Below, piece after piece: positions 7,935 through 15,907 of a DNA stretch of 64,000 nucleotides (positions are counted from its first letter, which is position 1; each line of letters opens with the position of its first letter). Location: contig JAGZSF010000002.1 in assembly GCA_018381235.1 (NCBI GenBank), positions 82,663 to 146,662 of the forward strand, read 5' to 3'. A model generated the notes under the pieces. It made no database searches. It was not told where the DNA came from and worked only from the letters and a program-made list of their open reading frames with translations. Origin of the DNA: Collinsella sp. (GTDB lineage Bacteria > Actinomycetota > Coriobacteriia > Coriobacteriales > Coriobacteriaceae). Made by a program: the position numbers and the translations under genes.

Positions 7935-8219
7935 GATTGCTAGGACCTACAGAAGGGTGCGACAAGCACACAACGTTTAGGAACACTCGGGAGCCGACAG
8001 ATACTAAAGTGACGCTTATGCAATCACGTTCGTATAGGTTACGGGGAAATGAGTTCGATTTCAAGCGTGAACTGCGATTTTTTACTCGTGTGGAGACTTT
8101 TTCGTAATCTTATGAACACACGTCTCCGCAACTTGACGATAACCAGCTAGGCATTCGGCTTTGGGGTAAAGTATCCGGAGCCAACGATTCTAGATCGATT
8201 TTTCGAGAAAGGTGCCCGC
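7935..8219. promoter_or_regulatory. divergent intergenic region with rpsA promoter
   Basis: The 315-nt gap between rpsA and the HAD gene carries no gene that I can see. On the minus strand TTGAAA (8059-8064), 17 nt and TAACCT (8036-8041) form a good sigma-A-type promoter for rpsA with a leader of about 125 nt. A rightward TTGACG at about 8142 lacks a well-spaced -10. Confidence 0.55.
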
Positions 8220-8978
8220 GTGCTCAAAGCAGTCGTTTTCGATATGGACGAGACGCTTCTCAGCATCAACCTCAACGCGTTCATCCTTCGCTATTTTAAG
8301 GATGTCTCTTCGATGCTCGCGGATATCGGGCGCCGCAGCCGCGGTGGCACGATGGCACGCCTCGGCACCATCCTAGTCGACCTCAACGCCAATCGCCGCA
8401 GCGGCACGGACAACCGCACCAATCTTGAGTTTTACCAAGAAGAGGTCGAGCGCCGATGCGGGATCCGCCTCTCCGATCCCCTCATCTACGAGGCGTTTAC
8501 CTACTATGACCGCGAAGTTCTTCCGTACAAGAACGACGATGTCATTAACGCCCACGCCATGCCGGGCGCACACGCCGCGCTCCAGGCCGTACAGGACGCA
8601 GGGCTGCGTTGCGCGCTCTTTACCAACCCCAGCTTTCCCCAAGGGGCCATCGAGTGCCGCATGGGCTGGGGCGACCTGGCCGACGCCCCCTTTGAGCTCG
8701 TCACGCACATGGGAAACACCACCCGCTGCAAGCCCGATGCCACCTACTATCTAGAGCAGCTTCAGGTGATGGGACTCGAGCCACACGAGGTCCTTATGGT
8801 GGGCAACGATCCCAAACGCGACTTCCCGTCCCCCGATTGCGGCATCCAAACCGCCTTTGTGGGCCAAGGCAAGCCCAGCCGAGCCACCTGGCGCGGAACC
8901 ATGGAAGATTTCGCCCACGACTTTAACGCCGTAATCGAGGCCTTCTACGAACACCAAATAGCCAACGAACTGTCATAG
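8220..8978 (+). CDS. HAD-superfamily hydrolase
   Basis: A 252-residue phosphatase-type HAD protein. Motif I is DMDETLL (residues 8-14), motif II is the TNPS region in RCALFTNPSFP, the lysine of motif III lies in RCKPDATYY, and motif IV is GNDPKRDF. The nucleophile and general acid are the two aspartates of DxDET. A helical cap lies between motifs I and II. The start is GTG at 8220, with GAGAAAGG 8 nt upstream. Substrate unknown. It is convergent with the cysteine desulfidase-type gene, and a structured element lies between their stops. Confidence 0.85.
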   Translation: MLKAVVFDMDETLLSINLNAFILRYFKDVSSMLADIGRRSRGGTMARLGTILVDLNANRRSGTDNRTNLEFYQEEVERRCGIRLSDPLIYEAFTYYDREVLPYKNDDVINAHAMPGAHAALQAVQDAGLRCALFTNPSFPQGAIECRMGWGDLADAPFELVTHMGNTTRCKPDATYYLEQLQVMGLEPHEVLMVGNDPKRDFPSPDCGIQTAFVGQGKPSRATWRGTMEDFAHDFNAVIEAFYEHQIANELS

Positions 8979-9005
8979 AACCCCTCACTCGCTCCAAACA
9001 AAACA

Positions 9006-9172
9006 ACGCCGCAGGTTGAGCATAAGCCAGCGAAAACGCCCCTAAGCGAGCAATGTGCCTTGAAAGAGGAGGGCATAGGCCTTCTGGCCATGCCCGACGA
9101 TTGAAAGGTAGATTGCCGCTTAGGGGCGTTTGCAGCGTCGACCGGTTACGCGGTTTGGTAAAACCGCGTAAC
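9006..9172 (+). ncRNA. 167-nt structured element, copy D
   Basis: Same length and layout as 60868-61034. The main stem is AAACGCCCCTAAGCG (9034-9048) with its exact complement at 9117-9131. Further in are TGCCTT/AAGGTA, an internal loop with GAAAGAGGAGG opposite CGACGATTG, and an apical hairpin GGGCATAGGCC/GGCCATGCCC. After the main stem comes GCAGCGTC, which can pair with ACGCCGC at the 5' edge, and finally a hairpin GTTACGCGGTTT/AAACCGCGTAAC that reaches the stop codon of the next gene. The paired positions differ between copies but stay paired. Strand is arbitrary; it may be DNA- or RNA-acting. Confidence 0.7.
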
Positions 9173-10491
9173 TAACAAACCTGGGTTTTGCCGATCATGA
9201 TGTTGAGGATCTCGACGTCGGTGTCCTTCATGCCTACGCGGCCTACGTAGCCCATACTGGCGATTGTCTGCTCAACGGTATCTTGGATCAGGCCCTCGCC
9301 GGCGCGGAAGCCGCGACCCTGCATGGCCATATCATGGCCCAGAATCGCCGCATCGACGGCAGCCGAGATCTTGGCGGCACAGCTCGCTTTGGCGCCGTCG
9401 CACACGATGCCGCCCACGTTACCGAGCGTGTTCGAGACCGTCGCGCCAATCTGCTCGCGCGTGCCACCGCACAGCCAGGTAATCGCGGAGCCGGCGCCGC
9501 ACGCGGCGCAAATAGCACCGCAAAACGCCGAGAGCGCACCAATATAGCTCTTGATATGCACGGCGATAAGATCGGACAGCATCACGGCGCGCACCAGGCG
9601 CTCGTGGTCGCAACGCAGGTACTCGGCATACTCCATGACGGGCAATGCGCAGGTAATGCCCTGATTGCCCGAGCCGCACACAATGGCGACCGGCAGCGCG
9701 CAGCCGTTCATGCGGGCGTCGGACCCGGCGGCCGCACGGGCACGGGCACGGCAGGCGACGTCATCGGCACGAGCACCCAGCAGCGTACGACCCACCTCGG
9801 CGCCCCAAGCGTGCGCAAGGCCCTCGGCACTGATTGCGCCATTCAGCTCAATCTGACGCTCAACGGCAGCACGGGCGTCCTCAATGTCACCGTCCTCGAT
9901 AAAGTCGATGATGGTCTCGATCGACATGGGCGTGTCGGCGTTATCTGCCGCCCGCTCGGCCACGACGCGCTCGGCGCAGGCGGCACACTCCCCCGCCGAC
10001 TTGCCGCACACCGGAATACCGTCGAGGGTATGGCACGTGACATTGGTGTGGTGGTCGGTAATCTCGACGACCGCGGTATGGCCCCCGGCCGTGGCAGTCA
10101 CCTTGATGTAGAGGTTGGGCACACCCTCGACAAGCGATACATCGCAGTAGTCGGCGTCGGCGAGGAGCTCGGCCACGCGAGCACGGTCTTCATCGTTAAC
10201 GCTCTCGAGCACCTCGAGCGCGCTTTTGGCGTCGCCGCCCACGGCACCCAGCACGGCCGCGGCTTCAATACCGTGCATACCGCCCGAGTTGGGCACGGTC
10301 ACGCTCTTAACGTTCTTGATGATGTTGCCCGAGCAGGCAACATCCATATGATCGGGCTCGTAACCGAGCGTCTGGCTCGCCAGCGCTGCTGCATAGGCAA
10401 CGGCAATGGGCTCGGTGCAGCCGAGTGCACAGACAAGCTCGCGGTTCAAAACATCGCAAAACGCGGCATCACGAAGGGAATCGGTAGGCAT
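9172..10491 (-). CDS. UPF0597/CyuA-type L-cysteine desulfidase family protein
   Basis: A 439-residue protein of the UPF0597 family, which includes archaeal L-cysteine desulfidase and E. coli CyuA (YhaM) and resembles the serine dehydratase alpha subunit. Family features seen are ALGCTEPIAVAYAAA near residue 25, CSGNIIKNVKSVTVPNSGG at about 53, and the glycine-rich CGSGNQGITCALPV at about 270. Many cysteines (for example AFCGAICAACGAG) suit a 4Fe-4S cluster. It would convert cysteine to pyruvate, ammonia and sulfide, or deaminate serine. It ends directly at a terminal hairpin of element D. An inverted repeat lies upstream of the gene. Confidence 0.82.
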   Translation of the reverse strand: MPTDSLRDAAFCDVLNRELVCALGCTEPIAVAYAAALASQTLGYEPDHMDVACSGNIIKNVKSVTVPNSGGMHGIEAAAVLGAVGGDAKSALEVLESVNDEDRARVAELLADADYCDVSLVEGVPNLYIKVTATAGGHTAVVEITDHHTNVTCHTLDGIPVCGKSAGECAACAERVVAERAADNADTPMSIETIIDFIEDGDIEDARAAVERQIELNGAISAEGLAHAWGAEVGRTLLGARADDVACRARARAAAGSDARMNGCALPVAIVCGSGNQGITCALPVMEYAEYLRCDHERLVRAVMLSDLIAVHIKSYIGALSAFCGAICAACGAGSAITWLCGGTREQIGATVSNTLGNVGGIVCDGAKASCAAKISAAVDAAILGHDMAMQGRGFRAGEGLIQDTVEQTIASMGYVGRVGMKDTDVEILNIMIGKTQVC

Positions 10492-10546
10492 AGGTATCTC
10501 CTGCTTGCATAACGGGCTTGGCTCTCAAAAATAGTTAGCTCCTTTA

Positions 10547-10566
10547 TTTGATAACAATGCATCAAA
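10547..10566. promoter_or_regulatory. inverted repeat upstream of the desulfidase gene
   Basis: TTTGAT (10547-10552), 8 nt, ATCAAA (10561-10566) in the 271-nt divergent spacer before rpiB, about 55 nt from the desulfidase start. The size and spacing fit a helix-turn-helix operator. The regulator is not known. Confidence 0.35.
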
Positions 10567-10762
10567 AACTGCAACCATGGTTCCGGCGGACGGCGCTCAA
10601 GCACAAACTGACAGCATTCATTCATGAGAAGCCGGTCTTGTTGCATGCTAAAGCGTTTGACCAAAAAACGCCCGAGCGTTTACGCAAAAGTCGCGCTATC
10701 ATGCAGTCGAACGCGGTAAAACCTTTAGCATTTGCGCCGCACAGACCAGAGAGGAACCACTC

Positions 10763-11230
10763 ATGAAGATTGGTATCGGCAACGACCACGCCGCCGTCGA
10801 GCTCAAGAACATCATCTCCGAGCACCTGAAGGAGCGCGGCTGCGAGGTCGTGAACTTTGGCACCGACACCTCCGAGAGCTTTGACTACCCCATCGCCGGC
10901 TACAAGGTGGGTAAGGCCGTTGCCAACGGCGACGTCGACCTGGGCATCCTCATCTGTGGCACCGGTGTCGGGATTAGCCTGGCTGCCAACAAGGTCGAGG
11001 GCGTACGCGCCGTCGTGTGCTCCGAGCCCTTCAGCGCCAAGCTCTCCCGCATGCACAACAACACCAACGTGCTCGCCTTTGGTGCCCGTGTCGTGGGCTC
11101 CGAGCTCGCTAAGATGATCGTCGACGAGTGGCTCGACGCCGAGTTTGAGGGCGGCCGTCACGAGCGTCGCGTTAACCTCCTCAACGAGATCGATCACACG
11201 CGCGGCCTCAAGGTCGTCGACGAGGCCTAA
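10763..11230 (+). CDS. rpiB: ribose-5-phosphate isomerase B
   Basis: A 155-residue RpiB/LacAB-family isomerase, at the usual length of about 150. The N-terminal GNDHA holds the family Asp9/His10, and the catalytic cysteine is C65 in LICGTGVGIS. The GARVVG segment follows at about 112. It interconverts ribose-5-phosphate and ribulose-5-phosphate in the pentose phosphate pathway. GAGAGGA lies 8 nt before the ATG. Monocistronic, with a strong terminator. Allose-6-phosphate isomerase activity is possible in this family but less likely without a sugar operon. Confidence 0.94.
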   Translation: MKIGIGNDHAAVELKNIISEHLKERGCEVVNFGTDTSESFDYPIAGYKVGKAVANGDVDLGILICGTGVGISLAANKVEGVRAVVCSEPFSAKLSRMHNNTNVLAFGARVVGSELAKMIVDEWLDAEFEGGRHERRVNLLNEIDHTRGLKVVDEA

Positions 11231-11257
11231 ACCACTCAGTGCCACAAGCTAACAGCA

Positions 11258-11303
11258 GGGGCCCGCTCGGAACTCATGACCGAGCGGGCCCCTTCATAGA
11301 TTT
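11258..11303 (+). terminator. rpiB terminator
   Basis: GGGGCCCGCTCGG (11258-11270) pairs with CCGAGCGGGCCCC (11280-11292), followed by TTCATAGATTTT. Confidence 0.8.
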
Positions 11304-11304
11304 T

Positions 11305-11343
11305 GGAATAAAAGGGCGCCGCGGATGGAGTTCCGCGGCGCCC
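11305..11343 (-). terminator. ndk terminator
   Basis: GGGCGCCGCGG (11314-11324) pairs with CCGCGGCGCCC (11333-11343). The minus strand continues with TTTTATTCC. It lies 38 nt after the ndk stop. Confidence 0.87.
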
Positions 11344-11381
11344 AAGCCACACGCTAACAGCTTTAAGGAGTCAAAGCTGGT

Positions 11382-11786
11382 TTAGCCAAAGAAGCGCTTG
11401 ATCTCAATCTCGGCGTTCTCCAGGCAGTCGGAGCCGTGGATCACGTTGGCGTTGACATCGACGGCAAAGTCGCCGCGGATGGTACCAGGAGCAGCGTCAA
11501 GCGGATTAGTAGCGCCCATGAGGGTGCGCATCTTAGCAACAGCGGAGAGACCGGAAACGACCATCTTGACGACCGGACCGCTCGTCATAAAGTCGCAGAG
11601 ACCGCCAAAGAAGGGCTTGTCGGCCAGATGGGCGTAGTGCTCCTCGACGGTAGCGCGCTCGAGCGTGGTCATCTCCATGCGCTCGATGACAAGGCCGCTG
11701 CGCTCAATGCGAGCAACGATCTCGCCGATCTTGCGGTCGCGCACGGCGTCGGGCTTAATCATGATGAAGGTCTTCTCGATAGCCAT
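11382..11786 (-). CDS. ndk: nucleoside diphosphate kinase
   Basis: A 134-residue NDP kinase, of normal length. The N-terminal TFIMIKPDAV is the family strand, and the phospho-acceptor histidine is H117 in NVIHGSD. It moves the gamma phosphate from ATP to other nucleoside diphosphates. It is a single gene with its own promoter (TTTAAC-17-TACGAT on the minus strand) and terminator. Confidence 0.96.
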   Translation of the reverse strand: MAIEKTFIMIKPDAVRDRKIGEIVARIERSGLVIERMEMTTLERATVEEHYAHLADKPFFGGLCDFMTSGPVVKMVVSGLSAVAKMRTLMGATNPLDAAPGTIRGDFAVDVNANVIHGSDCLENAEIEIKRFFG

Positions 11787-11850
11787 AAAAGTAGCCTTTC
11801 AAGTAGGTTCGCGCGTGCCCAAGTCCCATTCCGGCACCCGCCTGGACTGC

Positions 11851-11879
11851 ATCGTAACAGAGTTTTAGCTGCAGTTAAA
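11851..11879 (-). promoter_or_regulatory. ndk promoter
   Basis: On the minus strand TTTAAC (11874-11879), 17 nt, TACGAT (11851-11856); the start of transcription would lie about 55-60 nt before the ndk ATG. Confidence 0.6.
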
Positions 11880-12082
11880 CAAAAAGCTGTTTATTGAAAC
11901 GTTGCAATTTATTAAAGCGCTCCATATGTGTCACTTCTGTTTCGAAGCCCGATTAGAGTACCATCCGACCGCCCATCAACCGCGCCGAACAGAGCAGGCG
12001 GTCGGTTGCCGCCCGCGAACGTATCCCCTTCACAACCTGCCCAAAGGTCCTACAGAAGTTCTCGACAAGCCCCTCCCCCATA

Positions 12083-12120
12083 GCAACAAAATACGGGCTC
12101 CCACATCAGCAGGCGCCCGT
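12083..12120 (-). terminator. argH terminator
   Basis: On the minus strand ACGGGC...GCCCGT (12115-12120 with 12093-12098) is followed by ATTTTGTTG, 50 nt after the argH stop. Confidence 0.7.
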
Positions 12121-12171
12121 AAAGCGAAAACGATTTATCAATAAATGGACAATACGTCTTCAGCCAAACCT

Positions 12172-13602
12172 CTACTTTGCCCCGTGACCCATCTCGACGA
12201 CCTTGGTTAGCGATCCAAACACACCTTCGTCGACCACGAGCTGCGCCTCGGCACGCTGCAGCTGCACGGCAACGGCGGCAGGGGCGGTGCCGCCCTCGGT
12301 CGTGCGCGCGGCGACAATCGACGGGATGTCGAGCGCCTCGGTAATGTCGTGCTCAAAGAGCGGGCTTGCCTCCTGGAACACCTCAAACGGCAGGTCCTCA
12401 AGATTGCAGCCGCGCTTCTCACACATCAGAACCAGATGCCCCACCACGGCATGTGCCTCGCGGAACGGCAGGCCACGCTTGGCCAGGTAATCGGCAACAT
12501 CGGTAGCGGCAAGGTGCCCCACGCCGCACTCGCGCGCCATGGCATCCTCGTTGACGGTCCAAGTCGAAATCATTCCGGCCATAACCGACAGGCACTGCAT
12601 GAGCGTATGGGCGGTATCGAGCGCGCCCTCCTTGTCCTCCTGCAAGTCCTTGTTATAAGCAAGCGGCAGGCCCTTCATGGTCACGAGCAGCTGCACCAGG
12701 TTGCCATAGACACGGCCGCTCTTGCCGCGAATAAGCTCGGCAAAGTCGGGATTCTTCTTCTGCGGCATGATGGACGAGCCGGTGGAGTAGGAGTCTGAAA
12801 GCGTGATAAAGCCAAATTCGGAGCTCGACCACAGCACGATCTCCTCGGAAAGACGCGACAGGTGCATGGCCATGACGGAGCCGGCGTAATGCAGATCGAG
12901 CAGGAAATCACGGTCGGAAACAGCATCGAGTGAGTTAGGAATCACGCCCGCAAAGCCAAGTTCGGCAGCCGTCATCTGGCGATCGAGCGGATAGCTCGTA
13001 CCGGCAAGCGCGGCAGCACCCAGCGGGCAGTTGTCGGCGGCATCAAAGGCGGCCTTCAAGCGTGTAAAGTCGCGCGCGAACATCCAGGAATACGCCAGCA
13101 GATGATGCGAGAGCAGCACGGGCTGAGCGTGCTGCATATGCGTGTAACCCGGCAGAATCACCTTGTCGTACTTCTTAGCCGCATCCACCAGCACATGGCG
13201 CAGCTCAAGATTGGCCTCCATGAGCTCCTTGGCCAGCGCCTTGACGCCCAGGCGCGTGTCGGTCGCCACCTGGTCGTTGCGCGAACGTCCGGTATGCAAG
13301 CGCTTACCGGCCTCGCCGATGCGACGCGTCAGCTCGCTCTCGATGGACATATGAATGTCTTCGTCGTTGATGTCGAAGGTGAAGTTGCCGGCATCGATAT
13401 CCTGTTCGATTCCGGTCAGGCCCTTGGCAATCGCCTGCTCATCCTCGGCACTGATGATGCCCTGGGCCGCCAGCATTTTGGCATGCGCCTTAGAGCCTGC
13501 GATATCCTGCTTATAGAGATGTTTGTCGGCCGGCAGCGACGCGCCAAACTCCTGCGTGACCTCGGCCACGCCTGCCTCAAAACGACCGCCCCAAAGAGCC
13601 AT
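12172..13602 (-). CDS. argH: argininosuccinate lyase
   Basis: A 476-residue member of the fumarase/aspartase superfamily. It starts MALWGGRFE, the usual ArgH N-terminus, and carries the signature GSSIMPQKKNPD (about residues 283-294) with the catalytic serine loop. It splits argininosuccinate into arginine and fumarate, the last step of arginine synthesis. The ATG at 13602 follows AAAGGGG; a longer in-frame reading upstream has no family residues. argG lies upstream on the same strand, but the 500-nt gap contains a terminator and a small ORF, so the two genes are probably not one simple operon. The C-terminal VVEMGHGAK is slightly extended. Confidence 0.95.
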   Translation of the reverse strand: MALWGGRFEAGVAEVTQEFGASLPADKHLYKQDIAGSKAHAKMLAAQGIISAEDEQAIAKGLTGIEQDIDAGNFTFDINDEDIHMSIESELTRRIGEAGKRLHTGRSRNDQVATDTRLGVKALAKELMEANLELRHVLVDAAKKYDKVILPGYTHMQHAQPVLLSHHLLAYSWMFARDFTRLKAAFDAADNCPLGAAALAGTSYPLDRQMTAAELGFAGVIPNSLDAVSDRDFLLDLHYAGSVMAMHLSRLSEEIVLWSSSEFGFITLSDSYSTGSSIMPQKKNPDFAELIRGKSGRVYGNLVQLLVTMKGLPLAYNKDLQEDKEGALDTAHTLMQCLSVMAGMISTWTVNEDAMARECGVGHLAATDVADYLAKRGLPFREAHAVVGHLVLMCEKRGCNLEDLPFEVFQEASPLFEHDITEALDIPSIVAARTTEGGTAPAAVAVQLQRAEAQLVVDEGVFGSLTKVVEMGHGAK

Positions 13603-13720
13603 GGAACCGTCCCCTTTCTCCAAATACCAAAACAAGCGCCCAAAGCAATGCGCCATATCGCTAAAGCGATTTTTCAACCGCTAGTTTTACACATTCCCCA
13701 CCGTGTGCGGAGCCATGTAG

Positions 13721-13891
13721 CTAATTTGCAAAGAAGTGACGCGCCATGCACTTGGCGCCCAACGTCTCCCTCCGGATGTTGCCCTGCGAACCATCGATCC
13801 AGGCCTTCAGGCTCATAGGGACGTCCTCGACCCTTGCAGCATCGAACTCGGGCGCGAGGGCAAGTAAAGCATGCGCGATAGCATTGAACAT
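13721..13891 (-). CDS. unrecognised 56-residue small protein between argG and argH
   Basis: An ORF on the minus strand begins with ATG at 13889-13891, preceded by GAGGAG at 8-9 nt, and ends at TAG 13721-13723. The protein starts MFNAIAHALLALAPEFDAAR and ends AKCMARHFFAN. It has no clear signal peptide or membrane segment, and I do not recognise a family. The good ribosome site, the separate position after the argG terminator and an AT-run (TATATATATA) just upstream as a possible -10 support it as a gene. It could also be the remnant of a larger protein. It ends about 120 nt before the argH start. Confidence 0.5.
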   Translation of the reverse strand: MFNAIAHALLALAPEFDAARVEDVPMSLKAWIDGSQGNIRRETLGAKCMARHFFAN

Positions 13892-13943
13892 AATGGATAC
13901 TCCTCATATATATATAGGCGCAGAGCCGCCAAATTGATAGAAG

Positions 13944-13973
13944 GAGCCCCGCCGGACAACCCCGGCGGGGCTC
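13944..13973 (-). terminator. hairpin after argG
   Basis: GAGCCCCGCCGG (13944-13955) pairs with CCGGCGGGGCTC (13962-13973) around a 6-nt loop; the minus strand continues CTTCTATC, a weak T-tract. It lies about 155 nt after the argG stop. Confidence 0.65.
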
Positions 13974-14126
13974 GGACTCAGCCACAGTCGCGGCATCATA
14001 TATGCGGGCGGAACGTAGGGGCCACCGATGTTAAGAAGTGTCAGCAAGCATAACGAAAGGTAGGGAACCCGTGCGCCCGTTATGTATCACGCGGATGGGC
14101 CGCGCGGATACCAAGGGAAGGAGGCG

Positions 14127-15353
14127 CTAGGCCTGGGCGGCAGCAGAGCTGGGGCCCTGGACCTTTGCCCACGTCTTGAGTGACAGCGTATCGATCTCGA
14201 TAAAGCCGGCGCTGGCCTTCTCGTCAAACGTGGTGTCGCGGTCGTAGGTAGCCAGACCGTAGTCGTAGAGGCTGAAGGGGCTCTTGCGGCCGACGACATG
14301 GCAGTTGCCCTTAAAGAACTTCAGACGGACAGTGCCGGTCACGAACTTCTGGGTATCGGCCATAAAGGCATCGAGCGCGTTTTTGAGCGGGCTGTACCAC
14401 TGGCCGTTGTACACGGCGGTGGCCCAATCCTGCTCGAGCTTGATCTTGGTCTTGAGCAGGTCGCCCTCGACGCAGATGTCCTCGAGCGCCTTGTGGGCGG
14501 TGATGAGCGTCAGGGCGCCGGGAACCTCGTAGCACTCGCGGCTCTTAAGGCCCACCAGGCGATCCTCGACCAGATCGAGACGGCCAAAGCCATTGTCGCC
14601 GGAGATCTTGTTGAGGGAGATGACAATCTCGGAGAGCTTCATCTTCTTGCCGTCGACGGCGACGGGCTTGCCGGCCTCAAACTCAATCTCGGCGTAGGTC
14701 GGGGTGTCCGGCGTGTCCTCGGGGTTCTTAGTCATAACCCAAGCGTCATCGAGCGGCTCGTTCCAGGGGTCCTCCAGGTGGCCACACTCAATGGCACGAC
14801 CCCACAGGTTGTCGTCGATGGAATAGGGGTTGTCGTTGGCACCCTCGGGAACCGGCACGTTGTGGGCGTGGGCATAGGCGACCTCGTCGGGACGGCACTT
14901 CAGATCCCACTCGCGAACGGGGGCGATAACCTTAAGCTCGGGGTCGAGGGCCTTGACCGCAGCCTCAAAACGAACCTGGTCGTTACCTTTGCCGGTGCAG
15001 CCGTGGGCGACGTAGGTCGCGCCAAACCCGTGAGCGACCTCGACAAGCTTCTTGGCGAGCAGCGGGCGAGACAGGGCGGAGAGCAGCGGGTACTTGTTCT
15101 CGTACATGGAATTTGCGGCGATGGCCTTAGTCAGGAACTCATCGGAGAACTCGTCGCGCAGGTCGAGCACCTGGCAATCGAGAACGCCCAGGTCGAGCGC
15201 CTTCTGCTTCTTGGCATCCAGGCCGGTCTCCTCCTGGCCCACGTTGCCGCAGACGCAAACGACATCGAGATTCTTCTCGTCCTGGAGCCACTTGACACAT
15301 ACGGATGTATCAAGACCACCGGAATATGCGAGAACGACTTTTTCCTTGCTCAT
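14127..15353 (-). CDS. argG: argininosuccinate synthase
   Basis: A 408-residue ArgG, of normal length. The N-terminal ATP PP-loop is VVLAYSGGLDTSVCVKWL (residues 5-22), followed by THGCTGKGND-type sequence (VAHGCTGKGNDQVRFE) that binds aspartate and citrulline. It joins citrulline and aspartate using ATP. The ATG at 15353 follows GAAAGGA at 8 nt; a longer reading upstream is not needed. The 200-nt leader is preceded by an arginine-rich mini-ORF with alternative hairpins, suggesting control by arginine supply. It works with argH downstream. Confidence 0.96.
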   Translation of the reverse strand: MSKEKVVLAYSGGLDTSVCVKWLQDEKNLDVVCVCGNVGQEETGLDAKKQKALDLGVLDCQVLDLRDEFSDEFLTKAIAANSMYENKYPLLSALSRPLLAKKLVEVAHGFGATYVAHGCTGKGNDQVRFEAAVKALDPELKVIAPVREWDLKCRPDEVAYAHAHNVPVPEGANDNPYSIDDNLWGRAIECGHLEDPWNEPLDDAWVMTKNPEDTPDTPTYAEIEFEAGKPVAVDGKKMKLSEIVISLNKISGDNGFGRLDLVEDRLVGLKSRECYEVPGALTLITAHKALEDICVEGDLLKTKIKLEQDWATAVYNGQWYSPLKNALDAFMADTQKFVTGTVRLKFFKGNCHVVGRKSPFSLYDYGLATYDRDTTFDEKASAGFIEIDTLSLKTWAKVQGPSSAAAQA

Positions 15354-15506
15354 GGCTGTTTCCTTTCGCCCTTGGTAGCTAGTTAGAACATCGGTCAGTT
15401 GCAAGTCATTTCAAGGTCATATACCGTGCAATATCAGGTTAAATAGCAAAAATCAGCACATACATGCCCTAGAAACATGCAGCAATGTCGTGCTAAAACC
15501 CAACGA

Positions 15507-15551
15507 CCTCAAAATGACTCTGTTGAGGCAATTCGCCCCATGCGGACAGAG
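15507..15551 (-). promoter_or_regulatory. alternative hairpins in the argG leader
   Basis: Just after the leader-peptide stop, on the minus strand, CTCTGT (15546-15551) can pair with ACAGAG (15518-15523), with GGGGC/GCCTC inside. Overlapping this, CCTCAA (15523-15528) can pair with TTGAGG (15507-15512), followed by TCGTTGGGTTTT, a terminator-like tail. The two folds cannot form together. This is the layout of an attenuator, but pairing was judged by eye only. Confidence 0.4.
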
Positions 15552-15558
15552 ACGATTG

Positions 15559-15633
15559 TTATCGTCGTCGGGAAATTGCGCGCTGGCGTCGGATGGCATT
15601 GTCTGCAGTGGTGATGATCTTTACGAACTGCAT
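15559..15633 (-). CDS. arginine-rich leader peptide upstream of argG
   Basis: A 24-codon ORF on the minus strand: ATG at 15631-15633, TAA at 15559-15561. The start is preceded by AAAGGAGAGG, one of the strongest ribosome sites in the window. The peptide begins MQFVKIITTADNA and ends with IRRQRAISRRR. Six of the last ten residues are arginine, the final three encoded by consecutive CGA codons, which are uncommon in this C-ending genome. The next gene on the same strand is argG, about 205 nt downstream. I infer a ribosome-stalling leader that senses charged tRNA-Arg. It is far too short for homology evidence. Confidence 0.6.
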   Translation of the reverse strand: MQFVKIITTADNAIRRQRAISRRR

Positions 15634-15672
15634 CTGCCTCTCCTTTCACGTATCGCCGGGCGCAATTCAAAT

Positions 15673-15700
15673 ATCGTAAACGGTACCTTTTACTCGGTAA
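15673..15700 (-). promoter_or_regulatory. candidate promoter for the argG leader transcript
   Basis: On the minus strand TTACCG (15695-15700), 16 nt, TACGAT (15673-15678). The same stretch holds two direct repeats on the plus strand, GTAAACGGT and GTAAGCGGT, 20 nt apart, which could be operator half-sites. The spacer 15634-15907 between argG leader and HAD gene is clearly AT-richer than its surroundings and holds no other gene that I can support. Confidence 0.4.
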
Positions 15701-15907
15701 GCGGTTGTTTTTCCGTCTCCGTTTTCGATGGTCGCTATATTACGCTAAAGTGCCCGCAGCACAAGCGACAAATTCAAATTTCTGAAAAGTTTTTTCATTA
15801 CTTTGTGAAGCGTGGTGCAAACACGCTCCGTTCCTGCGAAAATACGCTCGACTACGAGTTGATGGTTATAACGTCTGAAACAATCTCGAAACGAAAGGCT
15901 CGCTTTT

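Larger units (their letters stand above)
11787..12171. other. gene-free spacer between argH and ndk
   Basis: The right end holds the argH terminator and the left part the ndk promoter. Between them CCGACCGCC (11965-11973) pairs with GGCGGTCGG (11997-12005) around a 23-nt loop, with more GC-rich sequence to about 12080. I see no ORF with a ribosome site and no RNA family I recognise. Confidence 0.6.

Noticed and set aside
13892..13985. Minus-strand frame from 13985 encoding about 103 residues
   Set aside because: It starts inside the argG terminator hairpin without a ribosome site and runs out of frame with the better small ORF at 13721-13891.
15490..15907. Plus-strand open frame of about 150 codons in the argG-HAD spacer
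   Set aside because: No ribosome site, no family resemblance, and it runs antisense through the leader peptide and promoter region and into the HAD gene in another frame.
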